Shown here: positions 48,365-56,950 of the stretch, one piece after another
How positions within the stretch are numbered: the stretch's first letter is position 1
Layout of the letters: the number at the start of each line of letters is the position of its first letter
Origin: Acidimicrobiaceae bacterium
Lineage (GTDB): Bacteria; Actinomycetota; Acidimicrobiia; Acidimicrobiales; Ilumatobacteraceae
Direction: 5' to 3'
DNA: 64,000 nucleotides
Assembly: GCA_020637235.1 (NCBI GenBank)
Contig: JACJWG010000005.1
Coordinates: forward strand, 1-64,000
The notes under the pieces: model-generated
What the model saw: the letters and a program-made list of their open reading frames with translations, nothing else
Databases searched by the model: none
Told to the model about the DNA's origin: nothing
Translations under genes and position numbers: made by a program

Positions 48365-49983
48365 CAGCGTTCGCCCGCGGTCGACGCATCCGACGGGGCG
48401 CCGCGGGGCGCGAGGGGCTCGACTGCCGGGCCGTCCAGCACCGAACCGTCGATCGCGAAGCGCGAACCGTGGCACGGGCAGTTCCACGTCTGCTCGCCCC
48501 GGTCGAACTGGACGATGCACCCGAGGTGCGGGCACGTCGCGTCGAGCTCGTGACACGTGCCGTCGCTCGCTCGGGCACGAGCCACGTGGTGCAGCCCGTC
48601 ACGCACCACGGCCCCCTCGCCGGGTCCGAGGTCGGTGACCGGCTCGGATCGCACCCGGTCGGCCACGAACCGGCGAGCCACCTTGACGTTGGTGCGAGCC
48701 AGATCGGCGCCGAGCGTGGGCAGGATTCGCGTGGCGTCGAACAGCGGATCGGAGGGGGCGCCCTCGATCTCGTCGGTGATGGCGCGCGCCGCGACCATCG
48801 CATTCGTGAACCCCCACTTGCCGAAGCCGGTGGCCACGAAGCGGTGGCGAGCACGCGGCGAGAGGCGCCCGATGTACGGCACGCCGTCGGAGGTGACGTA
48901 GTCGAACGCCGACCACCGATCGTGCACCTCGAGCCCGAGACGGGTCGTGGCCCAGACGGCCAGTTGTTCGACGTGCCCGCTCGATTCCACGTCGTCGGTC
49001 ATCGGGTGCCCGAACCCACCGACCACCAGATCGGGCCGGGCAGAGCCGTCGGCGGGGCGGAGCGACCATCCTTCGTCGACCGACAGGTACATCCCCCGGA
49101 TCACCCCGTCGCGACGAGCGCCGGCTGCCAGCGGTCCGCTCACCACGTACGACCGCTCGGGGCGGGATCGGCCGGCGAGGAGAGCAGGGTCGATGGTCGG
49201 GATGTGCGTGGCGAGCACCACCTGATCGGCGTGCACCACTCGACCGTCGTGCAGGGTGACCTCGCAGCCGCGCTCGTCCTCGGTGGCGTCGTGCACCCGC
49301 ACGTGCTCGATCACCTCGGTGCCCCGTTCGCGCAGTGCGGCGGCCAGCCCGTCGCAGAACGCCACCGGGTCGAGATGGGCCTGGCCGCCGAGCCCACACG
49401 CCGTCACGTCGAGGTCGAACACCTCGTCGAGTTCGGTGCCCCGCACGAGCGACACGGGCAGACCTGCTGCGGCGGCCGCGCGCACCTCGTCCTCCACGAC
49501 GGCGACCCCGTCGGGAGTGGTCGCGCAGCTGTAGGACACCGCCTCGGTGAAGCCGCACTCGAGCTGGAGCGAACCGACCAGGTCGCGTAACGCGACGACG
49601 GCCCACTGCTGCGCCGTTGCGTACGCCGATGCGGCGTCGCCGCCCTTCGCCGCGGCGAGGCGCTGATAGATGGTGCCGTGCAGCGCACTCACCTTCGCCG
49701 TGCTGTGGCCGGTGGTACGTCCGGCGACGGCTCCGGCCTCGACGACGGCAACGGAGCGACCGGTCTGGCGCAGCTGCCACGCGGTGAGCAGGCCGGCGAT
49801 GCCGGCGCCCACCACGACGACGTCCGATCGGTCGGGAACGGCGTCGGCGCCGCGGCCGGCGCGGACGTGCCGGCGGCGCCGCTGCAACCAGCGTGAGTCG
49901 AGTGATGTGGGGTGGTCGGCGGGTGACGGCCGGACCGTGTCGGCGGGGTCGCGGGGATCGACACCCGGGGAGGGGGAGGTCAT
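48364..49983 (-). CDS. FAD-dependent oxidoreductase with C-terminal Rieske domain
   Basis: A 539-residue protein. The DAO-type FAD domain has VVVVGAGIAGLLTAWQLRQTG (about 52) and RTTGHSTAKVSALHG. The C-terminal Rieske domain has CPHLGC (about 492) and CPCHGSRF, the ligands of a [2Fe-2S] cluster. Such fusions are common in soil actinobacteria and bacilli; the substrate is unknown. ATG 49983 is fixed by a GGGTAC box 10 bases upstream. Confidence 0.9.
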   Translation of the reverse strand: MTSPSPGVDPRDPADTVRPSPADHPTSLDSRWLQRRRRHVRAGRGADAVPDRSDVVVVGAGIAGLLTAWQLRQTGRSVAVVEAGAVAGRTTGHSTAKVSALHGTIYQRLAAAKGGDAASAYATAQQWAVVALRDLVGSLQLECGFTEAVSYSCATTPDGVAVVEDEVRAAAAAGLPVSLVRGTELDEVFDLDVTACGLGGQAHLDPVAFCDGLAAALRERGTEVIEHVRVHDATEDERGCEVTLHDGRVVHADQVVLATHIPTIDPALLAGRSRPERSYVVSGPLAAGARRDGVIRGMYLSVDEGWSLRPADGSARPDLVVGGFGHPMTDDVESSGHVEQLAVWATTRLGLEVHDRWSAFDYVTSDGVPYIGRLSPRARHRFVATGFGKWGFTNAMVAARAITDEIEGAPSDPLFDATRILPTLGADLARTNVKVARRFVADRVRSEPVTDLGPGEGAVVRDGLHHVARARASDGTCHELDATCPHLGCIVQFDRGEQTWNCPCHGSRFAIDGSVLDGPAVEPLAPRGAPSDASTAGER

Positions 49984-49993
49984 CGGCGTGGCG

Positions 49994-50018
49994 GTACCCC
50001 TGCCGACGCGCCGCGAAC
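49994..50018 (-). promoter_or_regulatory. SigB/SigF-type promoter of the FAD-Rieske operon
   Basis: On the minus strand: GTTCG (50018-50014), 14 bases, GGGTAC (49999-49994), 10 bases, ATG 49983. Confidence 0.73.
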
Positions 50019-50050
50019 CGCGTCCACGGGGCGGCTGCGGATCCGCGCGA

Positions 50051-50524
50051 TCAGCCGCCGAGCAATTCCGTGAGCAGATCGACGCCCTGGCACACCGCTT
50101 GGAGGCGGATCTCGTCGGGGTCACCGTCGAACCTGCGTCCGACGACCGCGCTGCGCTCGCCGGCACGAGCGGCGATGAAGACCGTGCCCACCGGCAGGCC
50201 TTCCTGCTCGGCCGGTCCGGCCACACCGGTGAACGCGATCGCACAGGGTGCGCCGAACAGCCGCTGCACGCCGGCCGCCATCTCCTGCGCACACCGGCCG
50301 GAGACCACCGGGCCGTCACCGACGCCGAGCACACGACGCTTCGCCTCGCTGTCGTACGCCACCACCCCGCCGAGGTGCACCTCGCCGGAGTCGGGGACGT
50401 CGACGAGAACATGGCTCGCGAGCCCACCTGTCAGCGACTCGGCGGTCGCCACGCGCACATTGCGTGCGAGGAGCCGCCGCACCAGCCGCTCGGCAGCGGC
50501 ACGCGCATCGTCGAGCGTCGTCAC
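50051..50524 (-). CDS. pncC: CinA C-terminal/PncC nicotinamide-nucleotide amidase
   Basis: A 157-residue stand-alone PncC domain: VATAESLTGGLASHVLVDVPDSG, GGVVAYDSEAKRRVLGV, CAIAFTGVAGP. It deamidates NMN to NaMN, recycling NAD breakdown products. The start GTG 50524 is favoured over TTG 50557 because a GGGCAT box sits nine bases upstream. Confidence 0.92.
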   Translation of the reverse strand: MTTLDDARAAAERLVRRLLARNVRVATAESLTGGLASHVLVDVPDSGEVHLGGVVAYDSEAKRRVLGVGDGPVVSGRCAQEMAAGVQRLFGAPCAIAFTGVAGPAEQEGLPVGTVFIAARAGERSAVVGRRFDGDPDEIRLQAVCQGVDLLTELLGG

Positions 50525-50533
50525 CGTCGGACG

Positions 50534-50559
50534 ATGCCCAGGGTGGCGTGCGCACAAAC
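50534..50559 (-). promoter_or_regulatory. SigB/SigF-type promoter (GGGCAT) of pncC
   Basis: On the minus strand: GTTTG (50559-50555), 15 bases, GGGCAT (50539-50534), 9 bases, GTG 50524. Confidence 0.58.
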
Positions 50560-50637
50560 GGCACGCGACCCCGGGTGCACAGCGTCGGAGGACGTCCGAC
50601 TCGTGCGCCGTCGCGGCGCGCGGGTCACGATCGTGCC

Positions 50638-51171
50638 GTGGACGTCGTGCGTTGGATCGCGATCGGGCTCGTCGTCGCGTGCAAGTTCGCGATTCCCGTG
50701 GGGATCCCGTTCCGCCCGTTCGTGTTCGGTTGGGCGAACTTCGTGCTCGACACCGTCGACGGCGACCTCCTCGTCCCGCTCGGCCTGGCCGATGCCACGT
50801 ACCAGCCGATCGACAAGATCGCCGACTGGGCCACCTACGTCGGCATGGTCGTGGCGGCGCGGCGAGGCGGGTGGTCGATCCGCCGCTGGATCGTCGGCCT
50901 GTTCGTGTTCCGCTCGATCGGCCAGGGACTGTTCCTCGCGAGCGGGGCCGAGTGGTGGTTGTTCGTCTTCGGCAACTACCTCGAACCGCTGTTCCTGGTC
51001 TACGCGACCGCGGGATTCGCGCTGAAGGAGGAAGGGCGCACGGCGGCGTGGTTCGCGCGGCACCGGATCGTCATCGGCATCTTCGTCGTGCTCTACAAGC
51101 TGCAGGACGAGTACGTCACCCACGTCGGGAACATCGATCGCACCGACCTCATCGTCGGGCTCTTCACCTGA
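50638..51171 (+). CDS. Polytopic membrane protein, unknown
   Basis: A 177-residue protein with about four or five hydrophobic helices: VVRWIAIGLVVACKFAIPVG, LFVFRSIGQGLFLAS, WWLFVFGNYLEPLFLVYA, RIVIGIFVVLYKL. It contains acidic residues within or near membrane segments (NFVLDTVDGD, YKLQDEY). I do not recognise the family. GTG 50638 is chosen; GTG 50647 is possible. It overlaps the PaaX-type gene tail-to-tail by 8 bases. Confidence 0.7.
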   Translation: MDVVRWIAIGLVVACKFAIPVGIPFRPFVFGWANFVLDTVDGDLLVPLGLADATYQPIDKIADWATYVGMVVAARRGGWSIRRWIVGLFVFRSIGQGLFLASGAEWWLFVFGNYLEPLFLVYATAGFALKEEGRTAAWFARHRIVIGIFVVLYKLQDEYVTHVGNIDRTDLIVGLFT

Positions 51172-51958
51172 CCGACGAGCGCGCCGAGCGATCACGCCAG
51201 GCGCGGTGCCAGTCGGACAGCAGACGCCGGTACGCCGTGTCCCAACCGTCGTACACGGCACGCAGCTCGTCGCCCGGCCACGAGGTCGGCAACAGCTCGT
51301 CGGGCAACAGCGGATCGGCCTGCAAGTGGCGGAGCACCGCTGCCGACAGCACGAAGCCCTCGGCGAGCACGTCGGCGCTCGGCGCCGTCGCGAGCCGGTC
51401 GACGAGCACGCTGGCGCGCCGTTGCCAGCCGGTGAGATCCCACAGCCGCTCGGCGAGCGCCACGGGCTCGTCGGGCCGTGCCGTCATCCGCTGCGCGCGC
51501 TCCACGAGGTCGGGTGGCAGCGCCAACGGGAGGTTGTCGGGGCGCATCCAGACGCCCTCGCGCAGTTCGGCACAGCGTGCCGCGAGCAGGCTGCGTCGGT
51601 GCTCGGCGCGCTCGACGGCCAAGCGTCGTTCGCCGGTGAGCACCACCATCGTCCAGCCGCCGCGCCACGTCGCCCGCGCCGGCCGGCGGCTCTGCTGCTG
51701 GCGCTTCCCGCGCTCGGCGAGTCGTCCGGTGAGCCGGTAGCGCCCCGCGTCGGTCACCGCCTCGCCGGCGCGCACCATGCGCGTGAGCGCGACTCGCGCA
51801 CGGTTCTCCGTGATCCCGAACAGCGCGGCGACGGCGACCAGCTGGGCGACGGGCAGCTCGGGCGGATCGGTGCCGAGCAGGGTGCTCGCGAGGACCGAGC
51901 GAGCGGTGAGCGGCGGGCCGGCACCGGGGAGTGCCGGATCGAGGTCGGGCCGTGACAC
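51164..51958 (-). CDS. PaaX-family transcriptional regulator
   Basis: A 264-residue PaaX-like repressor. The N-terminal winged helix has SVLASTLLGTDPPELPVAQLVAVAALFGITENRARVALTRMV as adjacent segments, with GRYRLTGRLAERGKRQ following. The C-part has WTMVVLTGERR and a helical end. PaaX repressors respond to acyl-CoA-type ligands. GTG 51958 is chosen because a TAATGT box lies seven bases upstream, mirroring the divergent desaturase. It probably represses both genes through the dyad between them. Confidence 0.85.
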   Translation of the reverse strand: MSRPDLDPALPGAGPPLTARSVLASTLLGTDPPELPVAQLVAVAALFGITENRARVALTRMVRAGEAVTDAGRYRLTGRLAERGKRQQQSRRPARATWRGGWTMVVLTGERRLAVERAEHRRSLLAARCAELREGVWMRPDNLPLALPPDLVERAQRMTARPDEPVALAERLWDLTGWQRRASVLVDRLATAPSADVLAEGFVLSAAVLRHLQADPLLPDELLPTSWPGDELRAVYDGWDTAYRRLLSDWHRAWRDRSARSSVR

Positions 51959-51965
51959 CCTCGAC

Positions 51966-52005
51966 ACATTACGGCATTCCGACACGTGTCGAGATCCTGT
52001 AATGT
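51966..52005. promoter_or_regulatory. 40-bp dyad operator overlapping two divergent leaderless promoters
   Basis: ACATTAC (51966-51972) and GTAATGT (51999-52005) flank the perfect palindrome GACACGTGTC (51981-51990), all on one dyad axis. Each outer arm contains a TAATGT -10 box, one per strand, seven bases before a start codon (GTG 51958 minus; ATG 52013 plus). A repressor bound here would block both. Confidence 0.75.
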
Positions 52006-52012
52006 CTGACCC

Positions 52013-52972
52013 ATGGTCGCGACGATGGTGCCTGACGACACGCTCACCCCGTCGGTGCTCCCCACCGATCGGCTCCTCCCGAGCGGGGTGCTGCGGCCGG
52101 AGCTGCGCGTGCCGATGCGCCGCATCGCCGACACCCGCAACGCACTCACGATCGTGGTGCTGTACCTCCACGCCGCAGCCGTCATCGGCGGTGCGCTGTG
52201 GATCGGACACCCGGCGGTCTACGCCGTGTCCTTCGTGCTGATGGGCCCCGTGTTCGCCCGGCTGCTCATCCTCAATCACGAGGCGGCGCACCGGATGCTG
52301 TTCACGAACCGTCGGGTGAACGACTGGGTGGGGAAGTGGTTGCTCGCCTACCCGGCGTTCACGCCGATCGACGCCTACCGCCGCGGCCACATGGCGCACC
52401 ACCGCGAGGAGTTCGGTCCCGACGAGCCCGATCTCGCGTTCTACCGGGGCTACCCCACCACGCGTGCGTCGCTCCGACGCAAGCTCACGCGCGACGCGGT
52501 CGGTATCTCGGGCTACAAGAACCTGGTGCCGCTGTTCCGGGCACTCACCAAGCCCAGCACCCGACGGGTCGCCGCGTCGATCCTCGGGGTGCAGGTGCTG
52601 ATGATCGTGGTCTGTGTGCTCGCCGGGGTGTGGTGGGTGTACCCGGTGCTGTGGTTCGGTCCGTGGATGACGGTGTGGCGGGTGATCAACCGGCTCCGCT
52701 CGATCGCCGAGCACGGCGGCATGACCCGCGACGACGATCGCCGACGCACCACCCACGTCGTACGCCAGCGGTGGCTCGCACGGTGGTGGATCGTGCCGTA
52801 TCACACCGGCTGGCACCTCGCGCACCACGTCGACATGGGCGTGCCGTGGCGCAACCTGCCGGCGTTCCACGCCGAGCTCGTACGCGCCGGGTACGTGACG
52901 CCGGGACTCGAGTACCCGAGCTACCCGGCGCTGTGGCGGGCGCTCAGCAGCCGCACCGACGCGGCGTCGTGA
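52013..52972 (+). CDS. Membrane fatty-acid desaturase
   Basis: A 319-residue integral-membrane di-iron desaturase. Histidine boxes: HEAAH (about 87), HMAHH (about 126) and HTGWHLAHH (about 265). Hydrophobic spans come before box 1 (IVVLYLHAAAVIGGALWI) and after box 2 (VLMIVVCVLAGVWWVYPVLW). It introduces a double bond in acyl lipid or acyl-CoA; regiochemistry is not predictable. Divergent from and probably controlled by the PaaX-type regulator. Confidence 0.92.
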   Translation: MVATMVPDDTLTPSVLPTDRLLPSGVLRPELRVPMRRIADTRNALTIVVLYLHAAAVIGGALWIGHPAVYAVSFVLMGPVFARLLILNHEAAHRMLFTNRRVNDWVGKWLLAYPAFTPIDAYRRGHMAHHREEFGPDEPDLAFYRGYPTTRASLRRKLTRDAVGISGYKNLVPLFRALTKPSTRRVAASILGVQVLMIVVCVLAGVWWVYPVLWFGPWMTVWRVINRLRSIAEHGGMTRDDDRRRTTHVVRQRWLARWWIVPYHTGWHLAHHVDMGVPWRNLPAFHAELVRAGYVTPGLEYPSYPALWRALSSRTDAAS

Positions 52973-52988
52973 TCGCCGGCCGGTGGCC

Positions 52989-54146
52989 TCAGCGCTGGCC
53001 GGGGGTCATGTAGAACCACACGGGGAACTTGGCGCCGGCGTCGCGGATCGCCGCACGCGCGGCGAGCATCGTCCGGCCCGCCTCGGTGCGCTCGAAGAAC
53101 CAGTCCTCGACGGCGCGCCCGCCGGGTGCGGGCCCGTCGGCGAGCTCGAGCGCAGCCTCCTCGTAGTAGGTGCGGATGTCGTGGCACACCGCGGTGGTGT
53201 TGCCGCCGGGAATCCCCGCCTCCTTCCAGTCGGCGCCCTCGGCGATCGCGTGCAGCACGGCGAGTGCGCCGGGCACGCCGTCGGCGTCGACCACGCGACC
53301 GACGGAGGTGACCCCGTGTCGTTCGCGGGCCCGGTCGTAGGCCTTGCGCAGGCCGCGGGCCTCATCGACCGCGGGCGGCAGCGACGGGTCGAACCGTGGC
53401 GGCAACGAGCACGCGAGGGGCGCCGCGTCCTCGGCCTCGATCACCGTCGGATGGTCGACGAGCACGGGACCCGACGGCTCGTCGAGCAGGGCGAACGCCC
53501 GGGCCAGCACGTCGTGCTGGAACGCCGGGTCGTTCGGCACGCCGAGCGGCCGACCGAGCGGGAACTCGCAGTGGAGCGCGCGTGGCGGCGCCGTCTTCCG
53601 GGCCATCTCGCGCACCGACGACAGGACGATCGTGGCGATGCCGGCTGCTTCGAACACGTGGGCGAGCACACTCACGGTGCGCGTGCAGAGCGGTCAAACG
53701 GGGGTGAGGATCACCACGTCGACGCCGTCGGCGCGCAGGTCGGCCGCGGCGCGAGGTCCGCTGTCGAGGCGGATGGTCGACACGTCGTCGGGCTGGTTGC
53801 CGGCGAACGACACGTGACGCGGCGCCACCTCGCCGATCACACCCTGTGAGGCCAGCTCCTCCAGCCGGTCGATCGGGTACACCACGTTGAGGTCGAGCGC
53901 GACGGCGGCGCGGTCGAAGTTGGGACTCCAGTGGCCGAGTACGAGGTCGTGGCGTTCGCGAGGGATGAGCCGGTACCCGGTGTCGGTGGCCGAGAAGGCC
54001 TCGTCGTCGGACACGTAGAGCGCCGCCGAGGTCACGATCGCGACCGTGCTCTCCGACAGCGACTTCGGTGTCACCCACGCCGGGTCGTCGAACACCGGCC
54101 CCGGCAGGGTGGCCGAGTGTGCCCGCATCGCCTGGTCACCGTTCAC
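52989..54146 (-). CDS. Candidate selenoprotein, GrdB/PrdB-like (in-frame TGA at 53694-53696)
   Basis: The frame from GTG 54146 (AGGAG site seven bases upstream) runs 385 codons with a single internal TGA at codon 151. The N-part has LGHWSPNFDRA, LNVVYPIDRLEELA and VAPRHVSFAG, as in the glycine/sarcosine/D-proline reductase selenoprotein B family (GRDB). The C-part has LAHVFEAAGIATIVLS, RALHCEFPLGRPLG and KFPVWFYMTPG. The TGA sits in LTPV-U-PLCTRT, i.e. exactly the first position of a UxxC redox pair where relatives carry Cys or Sec. Without selenocysteine insertion the gene would be two fragments (54146-53694 and 53675-52989). The reaction is unknown; no glycine reductase A or C genes are adjacent. 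Confidence 0.72.
53666..53682 (-). promoter_or_regulatory. Candidate bacterial SECIS hairpin
   Basis: Eleven bases after the TGA the mRNA can form GCGCAC/GUGUGC (six pairs, one G-U) around the loop CGUGA. The apical loop starts 18 bases from the TGA and has G at its second position, in line with the loose bacterial SECIS rule. Folded by eye. Confidence 0.45.
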
Positions 54147-54173
54147 GTCCGTCTCCTCGTCTCGTCCGCTGCT

Positions 54174-55025
54174 TCAGATGCCGAACTCGCGCTCGGGCGG
54201 GTTGGTGCCGTCGAGGATCGCGCGGTAGCGCGGTTCGAGCGACGCGACCATGTCGCGGTCGGTGAACACCCAGAACGTGTTCGACACGATCGCGTCGTGC
54301 ACCAGGTCGGCGACGTTCGCCGGATCCATGCCCGAGCGGATCTGGTCGCGCACGTAGGCCTCGACCATCACCTCGATCTCGTTGGGCTCGACGCCCAGCT
54401 TCGGGGCCGCCCACTCGGGGCGATTGCGGGCGCTGTCCATGATCGCGGTGTTCACCCAGCCCGGGCACAGGCACGACACCCCGACGTTCGCAGCCCGCAG
54501 TCGCTGATCGTGGTACAGCCCCTCGGTGATCGCCACCACCGCCCACTTGCTGGCCGAGTAGGCGGAGTGGCCGGGGAAGTGCCCGGCCATCGACGCCGTG
54601 TTGACGACATGGCCGCCCTCGCCATGGCCGGTCATGTGCGGCAGGAACGCACGGTGACCGTGGATCACCCCGAACAGGTTCACCTCGAGCACCCAGCGCC
54701 ACTCGGGCTCGTTCACGAACGCCCCGCCCGACGGACCGCTGCCGCCCACGCCGGCGTTGTTGCACAGCACGTGCACGTTGCCGAACCGCTCGATCGCCGC
54801 GTCGCGCAGCGCGTCGACGGCCGCGCCATCGGTGACGTCGGTGGGCACCCCGATCGCTGCTGCACCGGTGGCGGTGATCGCCGCGACGGCCTCGTCGAGC
54901 TTGGGCAGCTCGACATCGGCGAGCACCACGTTCATGCCGGCTGCGGCGAAGCGTTCCGCGAACGCACGCCCCATGCCCGATCCGGCTCCGGTCACCACTG
55001 CGGTCCTGCCGCTCAACGACTCCAT
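54174..55025 (-). CDS. Short-chain dehydrogenase/reductase
   Basis: A 283-residue classical SDR: VVTGAGSGMGRAFAERF (TGxxxGxG), CNNAGVGG, and the catalytic YSASK (about 158) with NTASMAG upstream. NAD(P)-dependent; substrate unknown. ATG 55025 lies nine bases from a GGGTAC box. The candidate selenoprotein gene follows after 27 bases and may share its transcript. Confidence 0.93.
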   Translation of the reverse strand: MESLSGRTAVVTGAGSGMGRAFAERFAAAGMNVVLADVELPKLDEAVAAITATGAAAIGVPTDVTDGAAVDALRDAAIERFGNVHVLCNNAGVGGSGPSGGAFVNEPEWRWVLEVNLFGVIHGHRAFLPHMTGHGEGGHVVNTASMAGHFPGHSAYSASKWAVVAITEGLYHDQRLRAANVGVSCLCPGWVNTAIMDSARNRPEWAAPKLGVEPNEIEVMVEAYVRDQIRSGMDPANVADLVHDAIVSNTFWVFTDRDMVASLEPRYRAILDGTNPPEREFGI

Positions 55026-55034
55026 CGCCGGAGC

Positions 55035-55059
55035 GTACCCACCCGGCCCCCGTGGCCAC
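55035..55059 (-). promoter_or_regulatory. SigB/SigF-like promoter of the SDR gene, weak -35
   Basis: On the minus strand: GTGGC (55059-55055), 14 bases, GGGTAC (55040-55035), 9 bases, ATG 55025. Confidence 0.5.
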
Positions 55060-55093
55060 GGCCCGGAACGAGCCCGGCGCGGGTGTGTGGCGA

Positions 55094-56323
55094 TCAGCGG
55101 GGTGAACCGCTGGACCGTGGCGACCGCGAGCGATGCCACCACCAGGCGAGCGCGAGCACGACGGCAGACGTGAACGTCGACGGGACGACCGGGACGAGCT
55201 CCACCACGAGCTCGGCGAGTGCAGCGGCGCCGAGCGCAGCCGCGGCGAACGATCGGAGCCACACGAACCACAGCACGCTCGCCGCGCACGCCAGTACCAC
55301 CACGAGCCAGAGCACCCCGGCGACGCGATCGGTCGTGGTGGTCCGCATCGAGTCGCGGACGGCGTCCACCCACGCGTCGCGGTCGACGAGCCGGAGCCGT
55401 CCGGCGACCTCGCGGACGTCGCGGGGCTCGAGGGTGTCGCCGACGAGCTCGTCCGACGTGAGCCGGTAGACGAAGTCGCCGTCGAGCCACACCACCTCGT
55501 CGCGTTCGCGGCCGGTCGAGCCGATCACGACGCCGCGGTGATCGAGCACCTCGAACGGTTCGACCCTGACGACGTCGACGGAACTGTTCGCGAGCCGTGT
55601 CACCCACAGCCATTCGCTCACCTCCCGACCCGGCGAGCTCGCCTCGGCCTGCAGGGTGAGCTGCCGACCGCGTTCGAGGTCGACGTCGAACTGCCAACCG
55701 AAGCGCCACAGCGCGTCGATGTCGTCGACGACCCGCGCCACCTCGACGAGCCCGCTCGACGCGGGCATCGTCCACTCGTCGCCGACGCGGCGCAGCTGCC
55801 TGGTGTAGGTGTCGAGATCGGCCGACGCCAGGTTCGCAGCCCACGGACGGAACCCGCCGCCGGCCAAGAGCTCGATGCCGACGATCGGACCGGCGAAGGG
55901 GTCGTCGGGTCGCGCGAACACGACCGTCGTCGTCGGTGTGGTGCCCGCGGGCGGCGTCGGAGCAGAGGGTCGATCACCGAACAGGTCGTCGGCGTCGTAG
56001 CCGGGGTCGGCCGGTCGGGTCACGCCGCCGATGTCGCGTCGGAGCCGACCACCCTCCACCAGGATCGGCGCCGGGAGCGGCTCGGACGACGTGGCGCTCA
56101 CGGGCGTCGGTGCCGCCACCGGCTGATCCGGTTCGCGCGACCTCGACGCGACCCCGACGATCGCCACGGCGGCGACCCACACCACCACGGCAGCGCGGAA
56201 GCGCCACGACGGACGCCGGCCGTCCGCGACGGTCGGGGGCCGACGGACGTCGTGCCAGATCGTGTCGGCGTCGCGGGCGACCCCGCGGGTGGCTCGCCGT
56301 TCGAACAACTCGATCGGGGTCAT
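55094..56323 (-). CDS. Membrane protein partner of ECF sigma factor
   Basis: A 409-residue protein. An N-terminal cytoplasmic part (~40 residues) precedes one membrane helix (RFRAAVVVWVAAVAIVGVAS), then a large extracytoplasmic part (~270 residues, two WxW-type strands around WLWVTRLANSS), and two or three C-terminal helices (VLWLVVVLACAASVLWFVW). Its ATG overlaps the sigma gene stop, as anti-sigma factors do. No zinc HxxxCxxC motif is seen, so an anti-sigma role is inference. Confidence 0.68.
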   Translation of the reverse strand: MTPIELFERRATRGVARDADTIWHDVRRPPTVADGRRPSWRFRAAVVVWVAAVAIVGVASRSREPDQPVAAPTPVSATSSEPLPAPILVEGGRLRRDIGGVTRPADPGYDADDLFGDRPSAPTPPAGTTPTTTVVFARPDDPFAGPIVGIELLAGGGFRPWAANLASADLDTYTRQLRRVGDEWTMPASSGLVEVARVVDDIDALWRFGWQFDVDLERGRQLTLQAEASSPGREVSEWLWVTRLANSSVDVVRVEPFEVLDHRGVVIGSTGRERDEVVWLDGDFVYRLTSDELVGDTLEPRDVREVAGRLRLVDRDAWVDAVRDSMRTTTTDRVAGVLWLVVVLACAASVLWFVWLRSFAAAALGAAALAELVVELVPVVPSTFTSAVVLALAWWWHRSRSPRSSGSPR

Positions 56324-56844
56324 GTGCCCTCCTCGTCGGGTGGGTGGAGCAACGTGAGGGCGGGCTGCAGCGCTCGCCGCAGCTGGGCGCGGGCGCGGCT
56401 CGCCCGCTTGCGCGTCGCCGCCGGTGTGAGGCCGAGGTGCGCTGCGGCTTCGTCGGCGCCGAATCGCTCGACGTCGACGAGGAACACGACCGCACGGTCG
56501 ACGGGGGACAACACGTCGAGCAGCGACAGATCGGACGGGTGGTGGTCGACGTGCACCGTGTCGCCGGCGAGTCGTGGCAACAGCCGGCGGAGCACGCCGG
56601 CCCGGCGCCGGCGGTTGGAAACCTGGTGCAGGATCGCTTGGCGCAGGTAGGCGGCCGGCATCCGGAGTTCGACGAGGTCGTGACGGTCCAGGGTGGCGAC
56701 CAGCGCGTCCTGCACGAGGTCGTCGGGATCCATGTCGAGGTCGCCCACCACGGCGGCGAACCGCCGCAGCGACGGATACAGCGACGCGAACAACGCTGAC
56801 GAATTCGTCGGTCGGTCGGCCTCGTCGGGCTCGCGCCAGGTCAC
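56320..56844 (-). CDS. ECF-type RNA polymerase sigma factor
   Basis: A 174-residue sigma-70 region 2/4 protein: LFASLYPSLRRFAAVVGD, DPDDLVQDALVATLDRHD, YLRQAILHQVSNRRRR, then region 4 LSPVDRAVVFLVDVERFGADEAAAHLGLTPAATRKRASRAR in adjacent parts. GTG 56844 is the most plausible start. It is co-translated with the membrane protein that follows, a usual sigma/anti-sigma layout. Confidence 0.88.
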   Translation of the reverse strand: MTWREPDEADRPTNSSALFASLYPSLRRFAAVVGDLDMDPDDLVQDALVATLDRHDLVELRMPAAYLRQAILHQVSNRRRRAGVLRRLLPRLAGDTVHVDHHPSDLSLLDVLSPVDRAVVFLVDVERFGADEAAAHLGLTPAATRKRASRARAQLRRALQPALTLLHPPDEEGT

Positions 56845-56950
56845 ACCGTCATGACACCCGAGCCGGGCCCCATGTGACAAGCGGTCACCGGCGACGACAG
56901 ACTGTGGTGCGTGGGGTTCGCGTGCGGACGGCGGTCGTGAGCAGGTGGGC

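Noticed and set aside
50622..50637. GGGTCA ten bases before GTG 50638 as a further stress promoter
   Set aside because: The -10 box lacks the A at position five and no GTTTC-like -35 is present; only the spacing fits.
53675..53696. Two separate genes (54146-53694 and 53675-52989) instead of one
   Set aside because: They are in the same frame with only six codons between, and those codons complete a CxxC-type motif; the downstream piece has no ribosome site at its GTG.
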